Assembly (NCBI GenBank): GCA_037446165.1
Contig: JBBIJC010000004.1
Location: 1-64,000, forward strand
Source: Parasulfuritortus sp037446165
Lineage (GTDB): Bacteria; Pseudomonadota; Gammaproteobacteria; Burkholderiales; Thiobacillaceae
DNA length: 64,000 nucleotides
Reading direction: 5' to 3'
The position numbers were made by a program, and so were the translations under genes. Shown here one piece after another: positions 49,137-60,629 of the stretch (position 1 is the first letter of the stretch; each line of letters starts with the position of its first letter). The notes below the pieces were generated by a model that had not been told where the DNA came from, did no database searches, and saw only the letters and a program-made list of their open reading frames with translations.

Positions 49137-49628
49137 ATGATTTCCGCAGTCAAACGCTTCTTCAACACCTTTCTGCTGATCGAGCTGCTAAAGGGCCTGG
49201 TGGTCACCGGCCGGCACCTGTTCGCGCGCAAGATCACCATCCAGTATCCCGATGAACGGACGCCGCAATCGCCGCGTTTCCGTGGCCTGCATGCCCAGCG
49301 CCGGTATGCCAACGGCGAGGAACGCTGCATTGCTTGCAAGCTGTGCGAGGCGGTCTGCCCGGCCATGGCGATCACCATCGAATCGGCCCAGCGCGACGAC
49401 GGCACCCGGCGCACCACCCGCTATGACATCGACCTGACCAAGTGCATCTTCTGCGGCTTCTGCGAAGAGGCCTGCCCGGTCGATGCCATCGTCGAAACCC
49501 GCATCTTCGAGTACCACGGCGAAAAGCGGGGCGACCTCTATTACACCAAGGACATGCTGCTGGCCGTGGGCGACAAGTACGAGTCACAGATCGCCGCCGA
49601 CCGGGCCGCGGACGCAAAGTACAGATAA
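49137..49628 (+). CDS. nuoI: NADH-quinone oxidoreductase subunit I
   Basis: Ferredoxin-like subunit with two [4Fe-4S] clusters, N6a and N6b, 163 residues. Both motifs are complete: CIACKLCEAVCP (near 63-74) and CIFCGFCEEACP (near 102-113). It passes electrons from NuoG towards N2 in NuoB. ATG follows GAGGAGGCGAAG. Confidence 0.98.
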   Translation: MISAVKRFFNTFLLIELLKGLVVTGRHLFARKITIQYPDERTPQSPRFRGLHAQRRYANGEERCIACKLCEAVCPAMAITIESAQRDDGTRRTTRYDIDLTKCIFCGFCEEACPVDAIVETRIFEYHGEKRGDLYYTKDMLLAVGDKYESQIAADRAADAKYR

Positions 49629-49640
49629 CGGAACACATCG

Positions 49641-50255
49641 ATGGATTTCGCCAGCATCGTCTTTTACTTTCTCTCCGCCATCCTGCTCCTGAGCGGGTTG
49701 CGGACGGTCACCGCCAAGAACCCGGTGCATGCCGTACTGGCCCTGGTGCTTGCCTTTTTCACCGCCGCCGGGCTCTGGATCATGCTCGAGGCCGAATTCC
49801 TGGCCATCACCCTGGTGCTGGTCTACGTTGGTGCGGTGATGGTGCTGTTCATCTTCGTGGTGATGATGCTCGACATCAACATCGAGGAGATGCGCAAGGG
49901 CTTCTGGAGCCATCTGCCACTGGCAGCGCTGGTCGCCGGCCTGATGGTGGTGGAGATGGTCATGGTGCTGGGCGGCGACCGCTTCGGCCTGACCGCACCC
50001 GCCGCCAAGCCGGCCAGCTACAGCAACACCAAGGAACTGGGCTTGTTGATCTACACCGATTATGTCTATGCCTTCGAACTGGCCGCGGTGATCCTGCTGG
50101 TGGCCATCGTCGCCGCCATCGCCCTGACCCTGCGCCGCAAGCACAGCCGCAAGATCGTCGATCCGGGCTGGCAAGCCAGACAGACCGCCAAAGGGCGCAT
50201 CCGCATGGTCAACATGAAACCGCAGCACCCCGAACTGAAGGAGGCAGACGAATGA
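49641..50255 (+). CDS. nuoJ: NADH-quinone oxidoreductase subunit J
   Basis: Membrane subunit with five helices, 204 residues, here with a somewhat longer charged C-terminal tail (RRKHSRKIVDPGWQARQTAKGRIRMVNMKPQ). The core has KNPVHAVLALVLAFFTAAGLWIMLEAEFLAITLVLVYVGAVMVLFIFVVMML near residues 27-77, which includes the helix that bends during turnover. Overlaps nuoK as ATGA. Confidence 0.96.
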   Translation: MDFASIVFYFLSAILLLSGLRTVTAKNPVHAVLALVLAFFTAAGLWIMLEAEFLAITLVLVYVGAVMVLFIFVVMMLDINIEEMRKGFWSHLPLAALVAGLMVVEMVMVLGGDRFGLTAPAAKPASYSNTKELGLLIYTDYVYAFELAAVILLVAIVAAIALTLRRKHSRKIVDPGWQARQTAKGRIRMVNMKPQHPELKEADE

Positions 50256-50557
50256 TCGGCCTGAATCATTACCTCATCCTCGGTTCCATCCTGTTTGCCA
50301 TCGGCGTGCTGGGCATCTTCCTGAACCGGAAGAACGTCATCATCCTGCTCATGGCCATCGAACTGATGCTGCTGGCGGTGAACATGAACTTCATCGCCTT
50401 CTCCCACTACCTGAACGACACGGCGGGGCAGGTTTTCGTGTTCTTCATCCTGACCGTTGCCGCGGCCGAGTCCGCCATCGGTCTGGCCATCCTGGTGGTG
50501 CTGTTCCGCAACATGAACAGCATCAACGTGGAAGACCTGGACAGACTGAAGGGTTAA
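50252..50557 (+). CDS. nuoK: NADH-quinone oxidoreductase subunit K
   Basis: An MrpC-like membrane subunit, 101 residues, three helices. The two membrane Glu residues used in proton transfer are visible: MAIELMLLAVN (near 35-45) and TVAAAESAIGLAILV (near 67-81). ATG overlaps the nuoJ stop and has GGAGG upstream. Confidence 0.98.
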   Translation: MIGLNHYLILGSILFAIGVLGIFLNRKNVIILLMAIELMLLAVNMNFIAFSHYLNDTAGQVFVFFILTVAAAESAIGLAILVVLFRNMNSINVEDLDRLKG

Positions 50558-50561
50558 CGAC

Positions 50562-52550
50562 ATGAACATGCAGACCCTCTACCTGACCGTGCCCCTGGCT
50601 CCGCTGGCTGGGGCCCTGGTGGCCGGCCTGTTCGGCAAGACCATCGGCCGCACCGGTTCCCATCTGGTCACCATCGCCGGTGTGCTGGTGGCCTTCATCT
50701 GTTCTTTGCTGATCTTCCAGGACGTGCTGGCCGGCCACAGCTTCAATGGCACGATCTATACCTGGCTGACTTCCGGCAACCTGAATCTGGAGGTCGGGTT
50801 CCTGATCGACCGCCTGACCGTGGTCATGATGCTGGTGGTGACCTTCGTCTCGCTCATGGTGCACATCTACACCATCGGCTACATGCACGACGACCCGGGC
50901 TACCAGCGCTTCTTCAGCTACATCGCGCTGTTCACCTTCTCGATGCTGATGCTGGTGATGTCGAACAACTTCCTCCAGCTGTTTTTCGGCTGGGAGGCGG
51001 TCGGCCTGGTGTCCTATCTGCTGATCGGTTTCTGGTTCACCCGCGACACCGCCATCTACGCCAACCTCAAGGCCTTCCTGGTCAACCGGGTCGGCGACTT
51101 CGGCTTCCTGCTCGGCATCGGCCTGATCCAGGCCTATTTCGGCACCCTCGATTACGCCCAGGTGTTCCAGGCCGCGCCCCAGTTCGCGGACCATGCCATC
51201 ACCCTGCTGGAAGGCCATAGCTGGTCCTTGCTGACGGTGATCTGCATCCTGCTGTTCATCGGCGCGATGGGCAAGTCGGCCCAGTTCCCGCTCCACGTCT
51301 GGCTGCCCGACTCGATGGAAGGCCCGACCCCGATCTCGGCCCTGATCCACGCCGCGACCATGGTCACGGCCGGTATCTTCATGGTGGCCCGGATGTCGCC
51401 GCTGTTCGAACTGTCCGACACTGCGCTGTCCTTCGTCATGATCATCGGCTCGATCACGGCGCTGTTCATGGGTTTTCTGGGCATGATCCAGAACGACATC
51501 AAGCGGGTGATCGCGTATTCGACACTGTCCCAGCTTGGCTACATGACCGTCGCCCTGGGCGCCTCGGCCTATTCGGTGGCGATCTTCCACCTGATGACTC
51601 ACGCCTTCTTCAAGGCCTTGCTGTTCCTGGGCGCCGGCTCGGTCATCATCGGCATGCACCACGACCAGGACATCCGCAACATGGGCGGTCTGCGCAAGTA
51701 CATGCCGATCACCTGGATCACCATGCTGGTCGGCTCGCTGGCCCTGATCGGTACGCCCGGTCTGTCCGGTTTCTACTCCAAGGATTCGATCATCGAGGCG
51801 GTGCAGGCCTCGCATCTGTGGGGTTCCGGCTTCGCAGCCTTCGCCGTGACCGCGGGTGTGTTCATCACGGCCTTCTATTCCTTCCGCATGTATTTCATGG
51901 TGTTCCATGGCAAGGAGCGGTTCCATAACGCCCATCCGGCCCACTGTGCCGTCGAGGGCGATTCGCACGGCCATCATCACACCCCGCATGAATCGCCGTG
52001 GGTGGTCACCCTGCCACTTATCCTCCTGGCCATTCCCTCGATCTACTCGGGCTGGGCCTACATCCAGCCCATGCTCTACGGCGATTTCTTCGGCTCGGCC
52101 ATCGTCATCAACCATGCCGCTCACCCGGCCATGGAAGAACTGAAGGCCGAGTTCCACGGTCCGGCGGCAATGGCCCTGCATGCCTTCACCTCGATGCCGT
52201 TCTGGCTGGCCCTGGCGGGTGTGCTGTCGGCCTACTTCCTGTACATGGTGCGCAAGGACTTGCCGGAAAAGATTCGGGCAAAGACCGGGATCATCTACAC
52301 CATCCTGGACCAGAAATACGGTTTCGACCGGTTCAACGACTGGTTCTTCGCCGGCGGCGCCCGGCTGCTCGGCGGCCGATTGTGGCGCTGGGGCGACGTG
52401 GCGGCCATCGACGGCCTGCTGGTGAACGGCTCCGCCCGGATGGTGGGCCGGATCGCCCGCATCTCACGCGAACTGCAATCGGGTTATATCTATCACTATG
52501 CCTTCGCCATGATCATCGGCGTGGCCCTGCTGGCGACCTGGTTCGTCTGA
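50562..52550 (+). CDS. nuoL: NADH-quinone oxidoreductase subunit L
   Basis: Antiporter-like proton-pumping subunit at the distal end, 662 residues with about 16 helices and the long lateral helix. Core: FFGWEAVGLVSYLLIGFW (Glu near 145), GKSAQFPLHVWLPDSMEGPTPISALIHAATMVTAGIFMVAR (near 237-277, with Lys and His of the channel) and DIKRVIAYSTLSQLGYM. A His-rich loop (EGDSHGHHHTPHESP, near 465-479) lies before the late helices. Confidence 0.97.
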   Translation: MNMQTLYLTVPLAPLAGALVAGLFGKTIGRTGSHLVTIAGVLVAFICSLLIFQDVLAGHSFNGTIYTWLTSGNLNLEVGFLIDRLTVVMMLVVTFVSLMVHIYTIGYMHDDPGYQRFFSYIALFTFSMLMLVMSNNFLQLFFGWEAVGLVSYLLIGFWFTRDTAIYANLKAFLVNRVGDFGFLLGIGLIQAYFGTLDYAQVFQAAPQFADHAITLLEGHSWSLLTVICILLFIGAMGKSAQFPLHVWLPDSMEGPTPISALIHAATMVTAGIFMVARMSPLFELSDTALSFVMIIGSITALFMGFLGMIQNDIKRVIAYSTLSQLGYMTVALGASAYSVAIFHLMTHAFFKALLFLGAGSVIIGMHHDQDIRNMGGLRKYMPITWITMLVGSLALIGTPGLSGFYSKDSIIEAVQASHLWGSGFAAFAVTAGVFITAFYSFRMYFMVFHGKERFHNAHPAHCAVEGDSHGHHHTPHESPWVVTLPLILLAIPSIYSGWAYIQPMLYGDFFGSAIVINHAAHPAMEELKAEFHGPAAMALHAFTSMPFWLALAGVLSAYFLYMVRKDLPEKIRAKTGIIYTILDQKYGFDRFNDWFFAGGARLLGGRLWRWGDVAAIDGLLVNGSARMVGRIARISRELQSGYIYHYAFAMIIGVALLATWFV

Positions 52551-52565
52551 AGAAAGAAATACGCG

Positions 52566-54056
52566 ATGCTGGAAGGAATCGGAATCTTAAGCCTCACCAT
52601 CTGGGTGCCCATCGTGGCCGGCCTGCTGGTCCTGTTCACCGGCAGCGACGACCGTAACGCCGATGGACAGCGCACCCTGGCCCTGATCGGCGCCGTGCTC
52701 GGTTTCCTGGTCGCGATCCCGCTCTGGACCGGTTTCGACGCCAGCACCCCGGCCATGCAGTTCGAGGAAGTCGCGCCCTGGATCCCTGCCTTCAATGTCT
52801 GGTACCACCTGGGCGTGGACGGCATTTCCATGCCCTTCATCCTGCTCAACAGCTTCACCACCGTGCTGGTGGTCATCGCCGGCTGGAAGGTGATCCAGAC
52901 CAAGGTCGCCCAGTACATGGCCGCCTTCCTGATCCAGTCCGGGCTGATCAATGGCGTCTTCGCCGGTCTCGATGGCATCCTGTTCTATGTCTTCTTCGAG
53001 GCCATGCTGATCCCGCTGTACCTGATCATCGGCATGTGGGGCGGGCCGAACCGGGTCTACGCCGCGATCAAGTTCTTCCTCTACACGCTGCTCGGCTCGC
53101 TGCTGATGCTGGTCGCCATGATCTATCTGTTCTTCGTCAGCGGCGGCAGCTTCGAGATCCTGGAATGGCAGCGGGTCGGCCTGACCATGACCGCACAGCT
53201 CCTGCTGTTCGTGGCCTTCTTCTTCGCCTTTGCGGTCAAGGTGCCGATGTGGCCGGTACATACCTGGTTGCCGGATGCCCACGTCGAAGCGCCGACCGGA
53301 GGCTCGGTGGTGCTGGCGGCGATCACGCTGAAGGTCGGCGCCTACGGTTTTCTGCGTTTTACCCTGCCCATCGTGCCCGATGCCACCCACCAGCTGACCT
53401 GGCTGATCGTGACCTTCTCCCTGATTGCAGTGGTCTACATCGGCCTGGTGGCGCTGGTGCAGTCCGACATGAAGAAGCTGATCGCCTATTCCTCGATCGC
53501 CCACATGGGCTTCGTTACCCTGGGCTTCATGCTGTTCAACGCGCTCGGCATCGAGGGCGGCCTGGTTCAGATGATCTCGCATGGCTTCGTCTCAGCCGCG
53601 TTGTTCCTCTGCATCGGCGTCATGTACGACCGCGTCCATTCGCGCCAGATCGGGGACTACGGCGGCGTGGCCAACACCATGCCCAAGTTCGCGGCGCTGT
53701 TCATGCTGTTCGCCATGGCCAACTCCGGCCTGCCCGGCACCTCGGGTTTTGTCGGCGAGTTCATGGTCATCCTGGGCGCCGTGAAGGTGAACTTCTGGTG
53801 GGCTGCTGCCGCTGCGCTGACCCTGATCTTTGGCGCCGCCTATACCCTGTGGATGTACAAGCGGGTGATCTTCGGCAAGGTCGCCAATGAACACGTGGCC
53901 GAGCTGCAGGACATCGACGGCCGCGAGTTCCTGATCCTGGCGCTGCTTGCCGTCGCCGTGCTGGCCATGGGTCTCTACCCGCTGCCCGTCACCGACGTGA
54001 TGCATGTCTCCGTCAACAATCTGCTGGAGCATGTCGCTCACAGCAAGCTGCCTTAA
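52566..54056 (+). CDS. nuoM: NADH-quinone oxidoreductase subunit M
   Basis: Second antiporter-like subunit, 496 residues, 14 helices. Conserved parts: FFEAMLIPLYLIIGMWG (Glu near 143), AFAVKVPMWPVHTWLPDAHVEAPTGGSVVLAAITLKVGAYGFLRF and DMKKLIAYSSIAHMGFVTLG with channel Lys residues, and NSGLPGTSGFVGEFMV. Starts 15 bp after nuoL. Confidence 0.97.
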   Translation: MLEGIGILSLTIWVPIVAGLLVLFTGSDDRNADGQRTLALIGAVLGFLVAIPLWTGFDASTPAMQFEEVAPWIPAFNVWYHLGVDGISMPFILLNSFTTVLVVIAGWKVIQTKVAQYMAAFLIQSGLINGVFAGLDGILFYVFFEAMLIPLYLIIGMWGGPNRVYAAIKFFLYTLLGSLLMLVAMIYLFFVSGGSFEILEWQRVGLTMTAQLLLFVAFFFAFAVKVPMWPVHTWLPDAHVEAPTGGSVVLAAITLKVGAYGFLRFTLPIVPDATHQLTWLIVTFSLIAVVYIGLVALVQSDMKKLIAYSSIAHMGFVTLGFMLFNALGIEGGLVQMISHGFVSAALFLCIGVMYDRVHSRQIGDYGGVANTMPKFAALFMLFAMANSGLPGTSGFVGEFMVILGAVKVNFWWAAAAALTLIFGAAYTLWMYKRVIFGKVANEHVAELQDIDGREFLILALLAVAVLAMGLYPLPVTDVMHVSVNNLLEHVAHSKLP

Positions 54057-54066
54057 GGTGTCCTCG

Positions 54067-55512
54067 ATGACCCCTCCTTCGTCCGACTTCGTCACCGCCC
54101 TGCCGGAAATCGGCCTGCTCATCGTGGCCTGCGTGGTCCTCCTGGTCGAGGCCTACAGCAAATCCAGGATGGCCGCCTACCTGCTGACCCTGACCGGGCT
54201 GCTGCTCACTGCTGCGCTGGTAGTGGTCAGTGGCGCCGGCGTGCCGAAACTGGCCTTCAACGGGCTGTACATCGACGATCCGATGGGTGAAGTCCTCAAG
54301 CTGCTGACCTGCCTGTCCGCCATCGTCGCGGTGATCTATTCGCGCCAGTTCCTGGATGACCGCAAGATGCTGTCCGGCGACTATCTCGGCCTGTTGCTGT
54401 TCGCCGTGCTGGGCATGCTGGTGATGATCTCGGCCAGTCACTTCCTGTCGCTCTATCTGGGCCTGGAACTGCTCTCGCTGGCCCTGTACGCCATGGTCGC
54501 CATGGAGCGCGATTCGGCACGCGCCACCGAGGCCGCCATGAAGTACTTCGTGCTCGGCGCGCTGGCCTCCGGCCTGCTGCTGTATGGCATGTCGCTGATC
54601 TATGGTCTGACCGGCTCGCTCGAACTGGCCAAGATCGCCGAGTCGCTGCACTACGGCGTGAAGAGCGAAATGGTGCTGGTCTTCGGCCTGGTCTTCATCG
54701 TCGCCGGCCTGGGTTTCAAGCTGGGTGCAGCGCCGTTTCACATGTGGGCGCCCGACGTCTACCACGGCGCCCCTGCCGCCGTGACCCTGTTCATCGGCAC
54801 GGCGCCCAAACTGGCCGCCTTCGCCTTCGCCATGCGCCTCCTGGTCGATGGCCTGCAACCGGCCCATGGCGACTGGCAGCAGATGCTTGCGGTGATGGCC
54901 GTCGCCTCGCTGGCCATCGGCAATATTGCCGCCATCGCCCAGACCAACATCAAGCGCATGCTCGCCTATTCGACCATCTCCCACATGGGCTTCCTCCTCC
55001 TGGGCATGATGACCGGCAGCCTGGCCGGTTATTCCTCCGCCATGTTCTACGCCGTGACCTACGTGCTGATGAGCCTGGGCGGCTTCGGCATGGTGACCTA
55101 CCTGTCCCGCGCCGGAGTCGAGGCCGAAAACCTGGACGACTTCAAGGGCCTCAACGCCCGTCACCCCTGGCTGGCCGCGATCATGGCCATGGTCATGCTG
55201 TCCATGGCCGGCCTGCCGCCCTTCGTCGGCTTCTACGCCAAGCTGTCCGTCCTGCAGGCTCTGATCGGCGCCGGCTGGATCAGCCTTGCCGTGGTCGCGG
55301 TGATGTTCTCCCTGATCGGCGCCTACTACTACCTGCGCGTGGTCCGGATCATGTACTTCGATGCCCCGCCGGTCGAGGAAAGATCCGCAAGCCATGCCGG
55401 CGACGCCGTCATGCTGCTGTCGGCCAACGGTCTGGCCATTCTGGTGCTGGGCATCCTGCCCCAGTCGCTGATGACGATCTGCGCCTTGTCGGTGCAGATG
55501 TCGCTGCGCTGA
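54067..55512 (+). CDS. nuoN: NADH-quinone oxidoreductase subunit N
   Basis: Third antiporter-like subunit, 481 residues, last gene of the operon. It has YLGLELLSLALYAMVAMERDS (near 139-159), KLGAAPFHMWAPDVYHGAPAAVTLFIGTAPKLAAFAF and NIKRMLAYSTISHMGFLLLGMM. The frame upstream of 54067 is inside nuoM. All 14 subunits nuoA-N are present in canonical order. The following 91 bp to the convergent HPP gene hold only a weak GGCTG-TTT-CAGCC hairpin (55589-55601). Confidence 0.97.
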   Translation: MTPPSSDFVTALPEIGLLIVACVVLLVEAYSKSRMAAYLLTLTGLLLTAALVVVSGAGVPKLAFNGLYIDDPMGEVLKLLTCLSAIVAVIYSRQFLDDRKMLSGDYLGLLLFAVLGMLVMISASHFLSLYLGLELLSLALYAMVAMERDSARATEAAMKYFVLGALASGLLLYGMSLIYGLTGSLELAKIAESLHYGVKSEMVLVFGLVFIVAGLGFKLGAAPFHMWAPDVYHGAPAAVTLFIGTAPKLAAFAFAMRLLVDGLQPAHGDWQQMLAVMAVASLAIGNIAAIAQTNIKRMLAYSTISHMGFLLLGMMTGSLAGYSSAMFYAVTYVLMSLGGFGMVTYLSRAGVEAENLDDFKGLNARHPWLAAIMAMVMLSMAGLPPFVGFYAKLSVLQALIGAGWISLAVVAVMFSLIGAYYYLRVVRIMYFDAPPVEERSASHAGDAVMLLSANGLAILVLGILPQSLMTICALSVQMSLR

Positions 55513-55603
55513 AATTTGGTTGGCCAGGACCTGATCAACCAGCTGTTCCTGGCTCAAGCCGCGATCATTCGCTAGCAGTCTTTTCCAGGGCTGTTTCAGC
55601 CAG

Positions 55604-56152
55604 TCAAAACCACATCTCCGGGTAGCGCCGGGTCCTGGACAGGTTGTTCACGAGCAGGGCGACCAGCAGCAGGATGGTCGCGCCCAGCCCCGCCGGGATC
55701 AGGATATACAGAAACCCCAGCTTGTGAATGCCACCGGAACCGATGACCGCGATCAATGCGGTTGCGCCGCCAGGCGGATGCAGGGTTCGGGTCGCATGCA
55801 TCAGGGCGATGGCAAGCGAGACGGCCATCGCCTCGGCCAGCCACAGGTGGGTGTGCAGATATTTCCAGCAGAGCACGCCCACCAGTGCGGATAGCATGTG
55901 CCCGCCGATCAGGTTGCGCGGTTGCGCCAGGGGGCTGAAGATCGCGCCGAACACCAGCACGGCCGAGGCGCCGAATGAGCCTATCATCAGATGCAGGTCG
56001 AAGTCGGTGAGGAACAATGAGTCCATCCAGGCCACGGCGCCAATACCGATGAAAGAAGCCAGCCAGGACCAGGTGATCTCGCGCAGGCTGACGCGGGGAG
56101 GGCTGCCGCGGGTCGAGCCACGCATCTTGCGGAAATAGTCGCGTAGCGTCAC
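55604..56152 (-). CDS. HPP-family membrane protein
   Basis: A 182-residue integral membrane protein with about four helices and the family motif ATRTLHPPGGATALIAVIGS (near 120-139). HPP proteins are poorly understood; plant plastid members have been linked to nitrite transport. The ATG overlaps the stop of the upstream CBS gene by 4 nt. In many bacteria HPP and paired CBS domains occur in one polypeptide; here they are two coupled genes, so the CBS protein probably gates or regulates this one. Confidence 0.87.
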   Translation of the reverse strand: MTLRDYFRKMRGSTRGSPPRVSLREITWSWLASFIGIGAVAWMDSLFLTDFDLHLMIGSFGASAVLVFGAIFSPLAQPRNLIGGHMLSALVGVLCWKYLHTHLWLAEAMAVSLAIALMHATRTLHPPGGATALIAVIGSGGIHKLGFLYILIPAGLGATILLLVALLVNNLSRTRRYPEMWF

Positions 56153-56745
56153 AGCAGCCGTTCCAGATGCGCGGCGCTTAAAAAATCCTTGCGCAGAAGC
56201 AGTCCGCGGGGCCGACCGGTCGCGTCGATCACCGGCATGCTGCGTCCCTGGTGTTCACGGAACGCGCGAAAAATATCGCCGAACCCGGCATCGACGGGCA
56301 CGGAAACGGCCCCTGCGGTCATCGCCTCGGCAACTGGCGTGTCATGACAGCGATGGGTCAGTTTGTAATCGCCATCCATCATGTTGAGCAGCAGTTCGAG
56401 AAAGGTGTCGACCTTGAGACGGCGGAGAAAATCGGTCTCGGTCAGCATGCCGATGACCATGCCATTTGGGTCCACGACCGGCAGCCCCTTGTAGCCGGAC
56501 TGCACGATGGTTCGTGCGGCGACATCCAGCGTCAGGTCCGGCGAGAGGAGGGGAGCATCGCGCCGCATCAATGTCTCGGCCTTGAGCCCCGCCGTCAATC
56601 GTCGAACGGCATGGTGATGGGCGTGGTGATAAATGGCCCGGAAGTCATCGGCAAATACATCGACATAGCCTTCGAAGTGCCTCATGGCATCGAGGATGTC
56701 CTCGTCGGAAAGCTCGATTTCCAGTTCCTGGTCGTCAGTGGTCAT
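56149..56745 (-). CDS. CBS-domain-pair protein partner of HPP
   Basis: A 198-residue soluble protein. After a helical segment (residues 1-60), two CBS domains follow: the first around 67-125 (LSPDLTLDVAARTIVQSGYKGLPVVDPNGMVIGMLTETDFLRRL), the second around 138-196 (AEAMTAGAVSVPVDAGFGDIFRAFREHQGRSMPVIDATGRPRGLLLRKDFL). CBS pairs bind adenine nucleotides and regulate attached transporters or enzymes. It is the first gene of a two-gene unit with the HPP protein, overlapping as ATGA. Confidence 0.87.
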   Translation of the reverse strand: MTTDDQELEIELSDEDILDAMRHFEGYVDVFADDFRAIYHHAHHHAVRRLTAGLKAETLMRRDAPLLSPDLTLDVAARTIVQSGYKGLPVVDPNGMVIGMLTETDFLRRLKVDTFLELLLNMMDGDYKLTHRCHDTPVAEAMTAGAVSVPVDAGFGDIFRAFREHQGRSMPVIDATGRPRGLLLRKDFLSAAHLERLL

Positions 56746-56807
56746 CCATAGGTATCCGTATCAATAGCGGGCATCTGAGAGATGGGCGCGCGTACTGCCT
56801 TCCCGGT

Positions 56808-57140
56808 TCAGCCGGTGCTCCAGGCGCGTGGCCGCATCATTCCGGCAATCTTGCAGGCCTGCTTCACGTAGCCGTAGGGGAACAGCTGGAACAACTGATC
56901 CTTGGCCGCTTTCTTGTCTATCGTATTTGTGTTGCTGATGAACTCCACCACGTGCCGAACATCCGGTGCGACCTGATGTTCGCGCCAGTACTCACGCATG
57001 AAGTGCAGGATCGGCCAGTGCTCATCAATCAGCCTCAATCGTTCCTCGGTCGCCAGGGAGAGGGCGATCTCCTCGTTCCACGCCTCCGGGTCGACTAGGT
57101 AGCCTTCAATGTCTCGCTCGGTCTCAAGTTCGATGGTCAT
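56808..57140 (-). CDS. DsrC/TusE-family sulfur-relay-like protein lacking the terminal Cys
   Basis: A 110-residue member of the DsrC/TusE fold, whose relatives carry persulfide sulfur to or from enzymes. Family-type parts are EGYLVDPEAWNEEIA near the start, LIDEHWPILHFMREYWREHQVAPDVR in the middle and KDQLFQLFPYGYVKQACKIAGMMRPRAWSTG at the C-terminal arm. The arm keeps the inner Cys (CKIAG) but has Trp where DsrC has its penultimate, substrate-carrying Cys. It is neither canonical DsrC (two Cys) nor TusE (outer Cys only). The ATG at 57140 is chosen from homology; the frame is open 20 codons upstream. Divergent from a LysR gene. Confidence 0.85.
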   Translation of the reverse strand: MTIELETERDIEGYLVDPEAWNEEIALSLATEERLRLIDEHWPILHFMREYWREHQVAPDVRHVVEFISNTNTIDKKAAKDQLFQLFPYGYVKQACKIAGMMRPRAWSTG

Positions 57141-57215
57141 CTCGGTACTCGCTTTCCACACTGTTGTTGATGTTAAGAGTACAGAGGTGGATAAGCCCAA
57201 TCAAACGATATTAAT

Positions 57216-57227
57216 TTGTAGTTACAA
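57216..57227. promoter_or_regulatory. Dyad in the dsrC-like/lysR spacer
   Basis: TTGTA-GT-TACAA in a 120-bp AT-rich divergent spacer, 34 bp before the lysR ATG. LysR proteins often bind dyads here and repress their own gene while activating the divergent one; the assignment is tentative. Confidence 0.4.
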
Positions 57228-57260
57228 TCGGATTATTCGATATAAAGAGTGGGCTAACAC

Positions 57261-58103
57261 ATGGACGTTGACCAAGCACGGACCTTCCTGGCCATCGCCG
57301 CCTATGGCAGTTTTCTCGATGCCTCGCGGCACCTGAATCTGACCCAGTCTACGGTCAGCGCACGCATCCAGCGACTGGAGGAAGAGTTGGGGGTGCGTCT
57401 GTTCGTGCGCAATCGCTCCGGTGCCACATTGACCGCCGGTGGAAGGCGCTTCGACGAATACGCCAAGCGCTTGGTGCTCACGGCAGAGCAGGCACGCCAC
57501 CATGTCGGACTGCCCAGCCGCTATCGCGCCACACTGCGTATCGGCGGGCGCATCGCGCTTTGGGAGGGCTTGCTCCCCGGTTGGGTCGGCTGGATGCGTG
57601 AACAGGCAACCGATGTCGCCATTCGCGCGGAAATCGGGTTCGAGGAGGACCTGATGCGGCGCCTGATCGAGGGCACCCTCGACATCGGGCTCATGTACAG
57701 CCCGAGCCATAGCCCCGGCCTGATTGTCGAACACCTGTTCGACGAGAACCTGATTCTGGTCAGCAGTCGACCGGACGACACCGGACCCGGCGACGATTAC
57801 ATCTACGTCGAGTGGGGCCCTGCCTTTGAAATCCAGCACGCACAGAGTTACCCCGACCTGGAACCGCCGCCGCAGGTGGTCAACATCGGCTGGCTGGGGG
57901 TGCAGCTGATCCTGGCCAATGGCGGCTCCTGCTATCTTCCCGAGCGCATGGCCGGGCAGCTGATTGCTGCCGGTCGTCTGCATGCAGTGGCCGACGTTCC
58001 GCGCTACGCGCATCCAACCTACATGGTTTACCCGAAGGAATTTGACAACCCGGTCATCCCCCAGGCATTGGCTGGCTTGCGCGCCTTGGCTCAACCCGCT
58101 TGA
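57261..58103 (+). CDS. LysR-family transcriptional regulator
   Basis: A 280-residue LTTR. The winged-helix domain spans residues 1-60 (DQARTFLAIAAYGSFLDASRHLNLTQSTVSARIQRLEEELGVRLFVRN), followed by a linker helix and a periplasmic-binding-like effector domain (about 88-275) with TLRIGGRIALWEGLLPGW and LDIGLMYSPSHSPGLIVEHLFDENLILV. The ATG is the first in frame and gives a full HTH. Divergent transcription from the DsrC-like gene makes that gene its most likely target; the ligand is unknown. Confidence 0.92.
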   Translation: MDVDQARTFLAIAAYGSFLDASRHLNLTQSTVSARIQRLEEELGVRLFVRNRSGATLTAGGRRFDEYAKRLVLTAEQARHHVGLPSRYRATLRIGGRIALWEGLLPGWVGWMREQATDVAIRAEIGFEEDLMRRLIEGTLDIGLMYSPSHSPGLIVEHLFDENLILVSSRPDDTGPGDDYIYVEWGPAFEIQHAQSYPDLEPPPQVVNIGWLGVQLILANGGSCYLPERMAGQLIAAGRLHAVADVPRYAHPTYMVYPKEFDNPVIPQALAGLRALAQPA

Positions 58104-58146
58104 TCGGGAAGGGCTTCGGCGACGCGACCCGCAGCCATCCTGACTG

Positions 58147-60465
<2,319 letters not shown>

Positions 60466-60571
60466 TCAAAAGGCCCGGCAGGATGCGACAAGACGCCGGA
60501 GGTGACAAGTCTTGACAGGTCCGTCCGGGTGGCATTCGGTTGCCGCTGGTCGGCGGAAACAAAAAAAGTTC

Positions 60572-60598
60572 TAAATAAATTTCAGGCGTTGCCGATAA
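60572..60598 (+). promoter_or_regulatory. Sigma-28 (FliA) promoter match
   Basis: TAAA (60572-60575), a 15-bp spacer and GCCGATAA (60591-60598) agree fully with the flagellar sigma-28 core consensus TAAA-N15-GCCGATAA. It lies 32 bp before the riboswitch, which would put the aptamer near the 5' end of the RNA. Confidence 0.78.
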
Positions 60599-60629
60599 TG
60601 CAAGCACGTGCCCGGTCATCGGGTACACA

